5,370 bases of DNA from JASFRS01 sp050114795 (lineage in GTDB: Bacteria; Pseudomonadota; Alphaproteobacteria; Sphingomonadales; CAKZYD01): the NCBI GenBank assembly GCA_050114795.1, contig JASFRS010000165.1, positions 1-5,370 of the forward strand, read 5' to 3'. Below, piece after piece: positions 1 through 5,370 of this stretch. How positions within the stretch are numbered: the stretch's first letter is position 1; the number at the start of each line of letters is the position of its first letter. The notes beneath the pieces are model-generated. The model saw only the letters and a program-made list of their open reading frames with translations. It was not told the DNA's origin and made no database searches. The position numbers and the translations under genes were made by a program.

Positions 1-281
1 CCATTCGCCAGGCGGTTCACCTGCGGATCACCATGGGTGTGAACAACAACAATCTTGTCATTGCCAAGCGCGTTCAAGGCATCAGCCATAGCCTGGGCGT
101 CAGCCGCATTGTTTTGAACATCATAGGTGTTATGGGAAACGAAATTCCGGGTCGCGCGGTCCATAACATTGACGGTGTAGGACTGCCCTTCCCCGGCAAG
201 CTGCGTCCCAATATCATCATAAAGCCCGCCGGATGTCGGATGGTTGACTGAGGACGTGCCTCTTGCCACCACCCGGAAACT
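1..281 (-). other. GG/ILEI (FAM3-like) domain within the hub protein, truncated by window edge
   Basis: Residues about 404-496 of the hub protein. The visible pattern is SFRVVARGTSS, then SGGLYDDIGTQLAGEGQSYT, then VNVMDRATRNFVSHNTYDV, then a helix with DAQAMADALNALG, then NDKIVVVHTHGDPQVNRL. The glycine-rich start, the 'YTVxVxDRxT' strand, the 'YDV' strand, the alanine-rich helix and the 'DKIVVV' strand are the order expected for the GG domain. That domain is shared by phage tail and fibre proteins, such as T4 gp35, and animal FAM3/ILEI, POMGNT1 and CEMIP proteins. Phage copies that I recall have a D-E-P triplet after the last strand; here it reads G-D-P. The assignment is by pattern memory, without a profile search. 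Confidence 0.72.
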
Positions 282-1490
282 CAAGGGCCGCCCGGTGACC
301 TGGTTGTCCCAGTTAATCGTGCTTTGGGTTGCAAGCGCGCCTAAATCCGCAATATCACCCGCTTCAACAGCACCGGCGATATCGCCATCGCTTAAGGGTT
401 TATAATTGGGTCGATACCCCAGAACACGGCGATAAGTCGGGGATAGGACGCTGGTCCGGCTAAGGCTCTCGACTGAGCCTTTCACATCCAAAGCCACCGC
501 ACCGAAATCCATCTGGTCCACGCGGATTTCGCCTTGGGCATTGGGCATCCACCAGGACCCCACACCGCCGAACAAGCGGTCCAATTCCTGGGCAATTGAG
601 CGCTCATCATCAATATAGGATGATGCAAAAGCTGGCTGCAGTGCGTTGAAATTGTCCAATGTATTCGGGGCAAAGGTCACATTAGATATTGAACTGACCA
701 GATTTTCCGCAATGTCACCAATACGCATGGACCCGGATGCCGTTAAATCCGCTGTTAAGGCAAAACGCGGCGCACGCCAGACTTTGACAAGACTTAAGCT
801 TGAACAAAAGCCCACTTTGCCTTCTGGTATTGGCGTCACCGCCAGGGTTGCATAGTCCGGATAGTCCTGATCCACAGCAAAGGGCACACCACCATCTTTG
901 ACTTGAAGAATGGTCGATGGCCCGTCGATCAGCAGATAAATCAAATTGGCGGGATCGATAAGAATGCCCGGCACATTCTCACAAAAACCCCAGGCTTTTG
1001 GCTTTAGCCGCCCTTTTAGGTCTTCACCACCTTCAATGCCGCCCGTGCCAGCAAAGCGCTCAGAGAGAATGGGCTTGCCCAATTCTTTGGACGGGTCTGC
1101 CAAAGTGATGGAAATGGCTTCTTCATTGGTTTGAGAGCTAGCCGCACGGCCATGCCATAAAAGATTAAAGTCCCCATCCGCATCACCTTCAAAACCTTGA
1201 TAAATTTTGATGTCCGCCCCATCCCAGACCAGGTCAGCCGCGCGCTCCAAATCGCCCATATTCAGGGAGAAAACGAAATTCCCGGTGGTTGAGGTGACAG
1301 GCGCTTCAAAAGACCGTCCGTTAAAGCCCAGCCGGGCGCCCATTAATGGAAGCTGGGTTAAGGCCGGATACCATTGTTCTCCAAAATGGTCCGCCCGGTT
1401 GTCGCCTGAGGCTAGGCGGATGATTGGCGCATCTGTCCCATCCGGGAGAAATGCTGTTGCTTCAATTAAAAGGACCAAGGCACGGGACAT
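1..1490 (-). CDS. Phage tail hub/tip protein with distal GG/ILEI-type domain (3' end outside window)
   Basis: Reading leftward from ATG 1490-1488, the frame stays open for 496 codons to the window edge, so the C-terminus is missing. The start has a good Shine-Dalgarno (GGAGAG, 6-base spacer) and no other in-frame start lies between it and the tape-measure stop, which is in the same frame. Residues 1-140 look beta-rich (for example SITLADPSKELGKPI near 127-141). Residues 160-215 carry the pattern KPKAWGFCENVPGILIDP, then VKDGGVPF and DQDYPDYATL, which I recognise from proteobacterial phage tail proteins encoded after the tape measure. Residues 255-330 (IAENLVSSISN, SYIDDERSIAQELDRLFGGV, GSWWMPNAQGEIRVDQ) and 353-375 (YRRVLGYRPNYKPLSDGDIA) fit the same hub family. 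A linker (LGALATQSTINWDNQVTGRP, 383-402) leads to a GG/ILEI-like domain from about residue 404. Role inferred: central tail-tip protein that assembles with the tape measure and contributes to host recognition. Phage tail identity is firm; exact equivalence to lambda J or T4 gp27 is not shown. Confidence 0.85.
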   Translation of the reverse strand, partial: MSRALVLLIEATAFLPDGTDAPIIRLASGDNRADHFGEQWYPALTQLPLMGARLGFNGRSFEAPVTSTTGNFVFSLNMGDLERAADLVWDGADIKIYQGFEGDADGDFNLLWHGRAASSQTNEEAISITLADPSKELGKPILSERFAGTGGIEGGEDLKGRLKPKAWGFCENVPGILIDPANLIYLLIDGPSTILQVKDGGVPFAVDQDYPDYATLAVTPIPEGKVGFCSSLSLVKVWRAPRFALTADLTASGSMRIGDIAENLVSSISNVTFAPNTLDNFNALQPAFASSYIDDERSIAQELDRLFGGVGSWWMPNAQGEIRVDQMDFGAVALDVKGSVESLSRTSVLSPTYRRVLGYRPNYKPLSDGDIAGAVEAGDIADLGALATQSTINWDNQVTGRPLSFRVVARGTSSVNHPTSGGLYDDIGTQLAGEGQSYTVNVMDRATRNFVSHNTYDVQNNAADAQAMADALNALGNDKIVVVHTHGDPQVNRLAN

Positions 1491-1496
1491 GAATGT

Positions 1497-1502
1497 CTCT
1501 CC
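1497..1502 (-). promoter_or_regulatory. Ribosome binding site of the tail hub gene
   Basis: On the minus strand the bases read GGAGAG, followed by a 6-base spacer (ACATTC) and ATG at 1490. It lies in the 36-base gap after the tape-measure stop. It fixes the hub start and indicates independent initiation, not coupling by overlap. The gap contains no inverted repeat that would suggest a terminator. Confidence 0.7.
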
Positions 1503-1526
1503 GATAAAGGGGAACTGGGATAATGA

Positions 1527-4500
1527 TTAGCGCTGTGCAAGACTGAAATTGATGCTGCCGCCACCGCCACCGCCATATGCAACACCCTGTTGAAGCGCTG
1601 CTAATATCCGCGCATTACTCAACGCAATATCATCAAGGCTGGCATTGGCTTCACTGAGCTGTTGTTCAGGCAGTGTCCCAGCTTGCTCACGCGCTTCTTG
1701 AAGCTGGGCATTCACATCAGCCTCAGCCTGGGCAATCAGTTGCTCAACTTCAGTGCGGGAAAGCCCCAGGTCTTGGCCATATTGCCCGGCAGAGCCATAG
1801 AGCTGTTCGCTGATGGCCAGAATTTCCCGGGTGATGGCTGCAAATTCTTCAGCCGCACCTTCTTCGCCATTGCGCACCCGCTGGGCTGCTTCTTCCTGCT
1901 CAACACGCAAATGGTCCAGCCGTTCCTGAGGCGTACCGCCTGCAAGGTCGCCATAGGTGAGGTCTTTGAGAAGGTCCTTCAAAGAGCCGACAGCACGGGA
2001 CAGCTCAGCTTCCAGGATTTCAGCGCGTTCCTTCGCGTTATATTCTTCAATCTGAGCAAGCCCAAAACCGAACTTCCGCGCCATATCCAAGCGTTCTTTC
2101 GCTTGACGCTCAAATTCCAGGAAGACATTGCGCATCACCGGCTTAAGGCCCTCGAGATAGCGCTCAAATTCCTGAACATCCAAGGCTTTCTTCAAAGCGG
2201 CATTGATATCTGAAGTGGATGTTAAAGCCCGCTGCACATGCTCGGAAATCCCAGCCACAGCTCCTTTTCCAAGGGCGCGGCGCAAGGCTGCAAAGACGGC
2301 TTCTTCCGCGCTTTTAAAGCGCTGCACACCGGACCCTTTGGTGCGTCCCCGCCCTGTTGGGTCAAAGACGAAATCTTTCTTGCGCGTCCCGATGGACCCA
2401 AGGTTGAGCCCACCCCGGATGCTACCCCCCAGGGCATCAGCGATATTCTTCAATTCATCAAAAACGCCGTTACCCAGCTCTCGCGCCTGCTCAATCCGAC
2501 CTTTGCCTTTGCCATATTCCCTTGTGAAGAACAGGTCGCCGCCTGAATCCGTATTAAGTGTGACGGTCCCGCGTTTTTTCTTTCCAAAAAGTCCACCAAA
2601 GATTTTACCCAATGTGCTGCCAATGAGACCGCCGACGACATTGCCTACAACTGGTACAAAGCTGCCGATGGTGGAGCCTAAAGCCCCGCCTATTTGCGCG
2701 CCTGTTTGACCCTTGGAGCCGAACACGCCGAGCAAAGACCCGATACCAGCGCCACTAAAAGCGCCTGAAAAGGCACCGGATAAGCTTGAGCCCAGATTGC
2801 CGATCGCGCCTGAGAGCTTCCCGCCAAGGCCACCAAGCAACCCGCCTTCGCCAAAAAGTGAGGTTAAACCGCCTTCACCAAAGAGGCTGCCCAACCCCCC
2901 TTCAGAACCAAAAAGTTTTTGAATTCCGCCGCCTAATTTTCCCACCACATTCTGCAACCCGCTAAATTGGCCGGTGAAGCCGGAAAGCCCTTTGCTTAAA
3001 CCGCCAAGTAAGCCGTCCTCAGAAAACAGGCCTTTGAAGTTTTTGGTGAGATTACCAAAGATATTGCCCAATGCGCCATCGCGTTTAAACAGCCCATTAA
3101 AGCTATCGGTCAGACCCCCAAAAATACCTTTAAAATTGTCGCCAAAGCCTTTGAACAGACCTTTAAATCCATCAAACACACCGGAAAAACTGCCGCCTAT
3201 ATCGCCAAATATTCCTTTTACGCCATCGACGAGACCCCCAAAGATGCCGCTGCCACCGCTGAACAAGCCCTTGAAGGCGTCTTTGACACCACCGAAAAGG
3301 CTGCCTTCACCGCCACCGAAGATGGAGCCAAAGGCCTTCTTGACACCGTCAACCAAGCCCCCTTCGCCAGACCCAAAAATCCCGCTAAAGGCATCCCTCA
3401 CCTGACCAAAAGCATCTCGGAAGGTGCCTGGGATAGAGGTGAAGATGTCTTGGAGACTACCGAAAGCTTCCTGGAACTTTCCTGGGATGGACGTCACAGT
3501 CTCCCTGATGCTGCCGAAGACTTCTTGGAATCGCTCAGGAATGCTGGTGAACACCTCTTTGATTTGGTCGAAAGCAGTTTTGAATTTCTCAGGCACAGCG
3601 GTAACTGCGTCTTTCACCTGATTGAAAATGCCGGTAATGTTCCCGGTAACACCTTCAATCGCCCCTTTGATATCTTCAGGGATTTTTTGGAAGATATCCT
3701 TAAGCTGCTGAATCAAATCACCAAATGGCAGCTCTACACCGCCCAGAGAAACCCCGTCAGGCACACCAGCCGTCTCACCGGGGAGGATACCGCTTGCAAG
3801 GGTCTCAATCGCACCAGAGAAGCTCTCAGCCGCCATCAGCGCATTGGCCGCAGCCATCTCATTCGCCTGGGCGGCCTGGGAATTGGTTTCAGCAGCGGAT
3901 TGACCCGCTTCGCCAGCCTTTAAATTCTCATTGGCAGCATCCAGTTGCGTGTCCGCGGCTTCGCACTCGGCAGCAAATGTTTCCTCGAATTTTTTACGAC
4001 CTTCCTCAAATAGCTCGAGGCCAGAACTTCCCGGTGCAGGGCTATCTAACTGAGCGGCGTCCTGAAGTGCCTTATCGCGCTCCGCTAAGACTTTTGCTTT
4101 AGATGCCTCAAGATCATCGAGCAATGCATTGACTTGTTCTGTAACAGCTTCTTCAGTGAACCCTTCTTCGCCGGCCTCTTGCCGCAGCTCGTAGATGGTT
4201 CGCTCGAATTCCCTGTTAAGTTCTTGGATTTTTCGAGCGGCGTTTTTGATTGGATCCCTCGAAACTTCAAGCTCTTCAACGAGCGCATTGAAGTCAAAGG
4301 CATTCACAGCCTGATCAAGCGCACCTGCATTGGTTTCAGCTTCAAATGCTGCAGCATCCCGGCCTAAATTTCCTGCGGCCAAAAATATACTATCTTTTGG
4401 GCCGCCAATATATTTGGGAATGCTGTTTACGATTTCATTGGATTCTTTGGCGCTTTTCGCAATTTCTTTGAGATTCTCTGACTGTTGATCAAATTCATCT

Positions 4501-4991
4501 CTCTGGCTCTTCAGCTTTTCCTTATCCGTTTTAGGAAAATCGACCTTAAAGCCGTTAATTTCATTGAACGTATTCAGGACTTTGGTCATTTCTTCATTGA
4601 ATAAATGACCTTCGTCCCTCAGTTGCTGGAACTTGCCATATAGAAACCCAATGCCATCTCCTGCCAGAAACAAACCTTGAGCGTAAGGACCGCCGATGAA
4701 ACGCGCTGCTTTTCCTATAATCCCTCCGACTTTGGAAAAAGATTTTGCAATTTCAGGGCCATGTTTTTTTAAAGTCTCATAGGCTCCATCTCCATCGGCG
4801 AGATCACTGAGCGCTTTCAACCCCGATTTTCCGAGATTCTCATACTCGATTTTGCTATTTTTGATGAACGTACCGACATTATTCGCCTGCGTCGAAACAC
4901 TGGTAAGAGCTGTATTGACCTCAGACAATTGACCGAGGAATTTCTTGTTTTCAACGTCAAATTTAACTGTGACTGTTACGTCATCCGCCAT
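1527..4991 (-). CDS. Phage tail tape measure protein (1154 aa)
   Basis: Tape measure proteins fill the growing tail tube, set its length and leave ahead of the DNA during ejection. The start MADDVTVTVKFDVENKKFLG resembles the N-terminus of many tape measures. Residues 84-120 hold a hydrophobic Gly-rich stretch. Residues 150-385 are charged, Ala/Glu/Gln-rich and probably helical or coiled coil. Residues 435-535 hold 18-residue repeats, 540-720 hold Gly/Phe repeats, and 764-803 form a GxxxG ladder ending in KKKR. Residues 870-940 (DPTGRGRTKGSGVQRF, KGAVAGISEHVQRALTS) resemble the C-terminal domain of alphaproteobacterial phage tape measures. Residues 960-1130 are helical and charged. The end is six glycines followed by SINFSLAQR. 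I found no tryptophan; phenylalanine marks the repeats. The start lies 2 bases after the DUF1799 stop, the standard position for this gene. At about 0.15 nm per residue the tail would be roughly 170 nm. The N-terminal 200 codons are markedly AT-rich compared with both sides. Confidence 0.93.
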   Translation of the reverse strand: MADDVTVTVKFDVENKKFLGQLSEVNTALTSVSTQANNVGTFIKNSKIEYENLGKSGLKALSDLADGDGAYETLKKHGPEIAKSFSKVGGIIGKAARFIGGPYAQGLFLAGDGIGFLYGKFQQLRDEGHLFNEEMTKVLNTFNEINGFKVDFPKTDKEKLKSQRDEFDQQSENLKEIAKSAKESNEIVNSIPKYIGGPKDSIFLAAGNLGRDAAAFEAETNAGALDQAVNAFDFNALVEELEVSRDPIKNAARKIQELNREFERTIYELRQEAGEEGFTEEAVTEQVNALLDDLEASKAKVLAERDKALQDAAQLDSPAPGSSGLELFEEGRKKFEETFAAECEAADTQLDAANENLKAGEAGQSAAETNSQAAQANEMAAANALMAAESFSGAIETLASGILPGETAGVPDGVSLGGVELPFGDLIQQLKDIFQKIPEDIKGAIEGVTGNITGIFNQVKDAVTAVPEKFKTAFDQIKEVFTSIPERFQEVFGSIRETVTSIPGKFQEAFGSLQDIFTSIPGTFRDAFGQVRDAFSGIFGSGEGGLVDGVKKAFGSIFGGGEGSLFGGVKDAFKGLFSGGSGIFGGLVDGVKGIFGDIGGSFSGVFDGFKGLFKGFGDNFKGIFGGLTDSFNGLFKRDGALGNIFGNLTKNFKGLFSEDGLLGGLSKGLSGFTGQFSGLQNVVGKLGGGIQKLFGSEGGLGSLFGEGGLTSLFGEGGLLGGLGGKLSGAIGNLGSSLSGAFSGAFSGAGIGSLLGVFGSKGQTGAQIGGALGSTIGSFVPVVGNVVGGLIGSTLGKIFGGLFGKKKRGTVTLNTDSGGDLFFTREYGKGKGRIEQARELGNGVFDELKNIADALGGSIRGGLNLGSIGTRKKDFVFDPTGRGRTKGSGVQRFKSAEEAVFAALRRALGKGAVAGISEHVQRALTSTSDINAALKKALDVQEFERYLEGLKPVMRNVFLEFERQAKERLDMARKFGFGLAQIEEYNAKERAEILEAELSRAVGSLKDLLKDLTYGDLAGGTPQERLDHLRVEQEEAAQRVRNGEEGAAEEFAAITREILAISEQLYGSAGQYGQDLGLSRTEVEQLIAQAEADVNAQLQEAREQAGTLPEQQLSEANASLDDIALSNARILAALQQGVAYGGGGGGSINFSLAQR
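2583..2702 (-). other. GxxxG ladder (glycine zipper) in the tape measure protein
   Basis: Residues 764-803. Glycines fall every fourth position at 764, 768, 772 and 776. After a break containing FVPVVG they fall again at 783, 787, 791, 795, 799 and 803. Small or hydrophobic residues lie between (AQI, ALG, NVV, GLI, STL, KIF, GLF). The stretch has almost no charge and ends in K804-K805-K806-R807. The pattern matches glycine-zipper helices that pack tightly in membranes or oligomers. A role in inserting into the host membrane as a DNA channel is inferred. Confidence 0.7.
2835..2918 (-). repeat. 9-10 residue tandem repeat in the tape measure protein
   Basis: Residues 692-719 contain three adjacent units: LFGSEGGLGS, LFGEGGLTS and LFGEGGLLG. 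The bases are also alike between units (repeated 'aaaaagtgagg'/'ccgccttc' type blocks on the plus strand), which suggests fairly recent duplication in frame. Confidence 0.75.
3087..3188 (-). repeat. 11-residue Phe-Gly repeats in the tape measure protein
   Basis: Residues 602-635 show an 11-residue spacing of an F-x-G-(L/I/V)-F core: FSGVF near 602, FKGLF at 609, FKGIF at 620 and FNGLF at 631. The first gap is 7 residues and the next two are 11. A further FKGLF follows at 652. An 11-residue phase is a known repeat length in phage tape measure proteins. Confidence 0.68.
3207..3374 (-). repeat. About 20-residue Gly-rich repeats in the tape measure protein
   Basis: Residues 540-595 hold three related units: GSGEGGLVDGVKKAFGSIFG, GGEGSLFGGVKDAFKGLFSG, and GSGIFGGLVDGVKGIFG. 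Each has a glycine-rich head followed by a (D/G)GVK element and an FG/LF end. They bridge the proline-bearing 18-residue array and the shorter Phe-Gly repeats. Confidence 0.68.
3387..3602 (-). repeat. Four tandem 18-residue (54-bp) repeats in the tape measure protein
   Basis: Residues 464-535 hold four exact-length units: TAVPEKFKTAFDQIKEVF, TSIPERFQEVFGSIRETV, TSIPGKFQEAFGSLQDIF and TSIPGTFRDAFGQVRDAF. The consensus is TSIPxxFxxxFxxIxxxF. A diverged unit (QKIPEDIKGAIEGVTGNI, 435-452) and an 11-residue partial unit (TGIFNQVKDAV, 453-463) precede them. The fixed proline and phenylalanines suggest a regular helical rod with a break at each proline. Confidence 0.85.
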
Positions 4992-4993
4992 AG

Positions 4994-5370
4994 CTATCGT
5001 CTCTTTCTGTCCCGCCAGGCCTTGAGGGCTTCGGCCTCCATGGTCCGCAGGTCGATGAACAATGTCCGATCCACTTCTAAACCCAGCATCTCTGCCGTGG
5101 GCCGGACGGCTGTGTAATCCAGGCCGGAAGGGCCGTTAAAGCCCTCCCGCCACTGGGTCGAAAGTGCGAAAAACAAAGTGACTGGGTTATGTTCATCGGG
5201 CGCGATTTCGATCTGCTCCCGGGCGGCTGAGATGGCCCAGCGCGCCTCCAATTCCTCAATTTGTTTTTCGCTCGCGCCAAAGCGTTTTAGGTCTTTGAGC
5301 GCTTCGCTTTTGTTCTGCGCGCCGCCCGTGCCGGTTGCCCAGCGTCGGGCGACTTTCCTAAGTTTTTTTC
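4994..5370 (-). CDS. DUF1799-family phage protein, tail-assembly chaperone T position (5' end outside window)
   Basis: The frame is open from the right edge to TAG 4996-4994 and encodes 125 residues, with the N-terminus missing. The core matches the DUF1799 phage family as I know it: VTLFFALSTQWREGFNGPSG, then LDYTAVRPTAEMLG, then LRTMEAEALKAW. The usual W-P-E-N-W before this core is replaced by APDEHN. An in-frame TTG at 5251-5249 could start an 85-residue product. It is an unlikely start, because the only GAGG lies just 2 bases before it and the upstream residues (ALKDLKRFGASEKQIEE) look like normal family sequence. No ATG or GTG is in frame in the window. The gene ends 2 bases before the tape measure start, the slot of lambda gpT, where the G/GT pair chaperones the tape measure. 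It may therefore be made only as a frameshift fusion; its own start beyond the window is the alternative. Confidence 0.8.
   Translation of the reverse strand, partial: KKLRKVARRWATGTGGAQNKSEALKDLKRFGASEKQIEELEARWAISAAREQIEIAPDEHNPVTLFFALSTQWREGFNGPSGLDYTAVRPTAEMLGLEVDRTLFIDLRTMEAEALKAWRDRKRR
5000..5006 (-). promoter_or_regulatory. Weak ribosome binding site of the tape measure gene
   Basis: The minus strand reads AAAGAGA with an 8-base spacer to ATG 4991, inside the last codons of the DUF1799 gene. The match is weak. With only 2 bases between stop and start, translational coupling probably supplies much of the initiation. Confidence 0.4.
5362..5368 (-). promoter_or_regulatory. Candidate -1 ribosomal frameshift site (A AAA AAC)
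   Basis: The minus strand begins GAAAAAAACTTAGG. In the frame GAA AAA AAC TTA the heptamer A AAA AAC has the X XXY YYZ phasing of a -1 slippery site. After a -1 slip the next codon is CTT, which is exactly the DUF1799 frame. Without slipping, that frame continues for 24 more sense codons after AAC and stops at TAA 5289-5287. Eleven bases downstream is a small GC hairpin (GCCC at 5350-5347 pairing with GGGC at 5340-5337, loop of 6). It is slightly farther away than typical stimulators. The upstream gene is outside the window, so its frame is unknown. Confidence 0.45.

Noticed and set aside
33..251. Plus-strand frame with ATG over the GG/ILEI-type region
   Set aside because: The minus-strand reading is collinear with the hub and gives a recognisable domain. 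The plus-strand reading does not.
1662..2213. Plus-strand open frame of 183 codons
   Set aside because: It lies antisense within the helical C-terminal part of the tape measure, which has a much stronger protein-level signature. No start signal supports it.
2203..2709. Plus-strand frame of 168 codons, Pro/Arg-rich
   Set aside because: It is a mirror of the glycine-rich tape-measure segment on the opposite strand, with no recognisable family features.
2713..3405. Plus-strand Pro/Lys/Ser-rich frames (2713-2922 and 2974-3405)
   Set aside because: These are complements of Gly/Phe/Leu codons in the tape measure repeats. Complemented glycine codons read as proline, and the low-complexity result is an artefact.
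3387..3602. Regularly spaced 54-base similarity that could suggest a CRISPR array or iterated binding sites
   Set aside because: Units are adjacent without spacers, vary at wobble positions and stay in frame with the tape measure, so they are protein repeats.
3450..3923. Plus-strand open frame of 157 codons with a protein-like composition
   Set aside because: It is antisense to the helical and 18-residue-repeat region of the tape measure. The repeat bias keeps stops out of this frame, and the translation matches no family I know.
4994..5251. An 85-residue DUF1799 product starting at TTG 5251
   Set aside because: The TTG has no properly spaced ribosome binding site, and the frame continues upstream with family-like sequence to the window edge.

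Overview
The window is a densely packed stretch of phage tail genes, all on the minus strand, so transcription runs from the right edge to the left. It most likely comes from a prophage or temperate siphovirus (long non-contractile tail) of a proteobacterium. The style of the tail-hub and tape-measure proteins suggests an alphaproteobacterial host. That host assignment is inferred from remembered family resemblance, not from any host gene in the window.

In transcription order there are three genes. (1) Right edge to 4994: a DUF1799-family protein, 5' incomplete, in the slot held by the T part of the lambda G/GT tail-assembly chaperone. (2) 4991-1527: an 1154-residue tail tape measure protein with an AT-rich N-terminal segment, a run of 18-residue repeats, Gly/Phe repeats of about 20, 11 and 9 residues, a GxxxG ladder and a conserved-looking C-terminal region. 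(3) 1490 to the left edge: a tail hub/tip protein, 3' incomplete, of which 496 codons are visible. Its distal part is a GG/ILEI-type domain. The hub gene covers the whole left quarter of the window. It is easy to miss because its stop codon lies outside the window.

The genes are nearly contiguous: 2 bases separate genes 1 and 2, and 36 bases separate genes 2 and 3. No promoter, terminator, tRNA, CRISPR array or insertion sequence was seen. The expected roles fit together: the chaperone product coats the tape measure, the tape measure sets tail length and probably helps form the DNA-ejection channel, and the hub closes the tail tip and carries an adhesin-like domain.

The points most worth checking are these: a canonical A AAA AAC slippery heptamer at the right edge, in exactly the register to feed the DUF1799 frame; the change of repeat unit along the tape measure; the GxxxG ladder; the AT-rich, probably exchanged tape-measure N-terminus; and the GG/ILEI domain joined to the hub.
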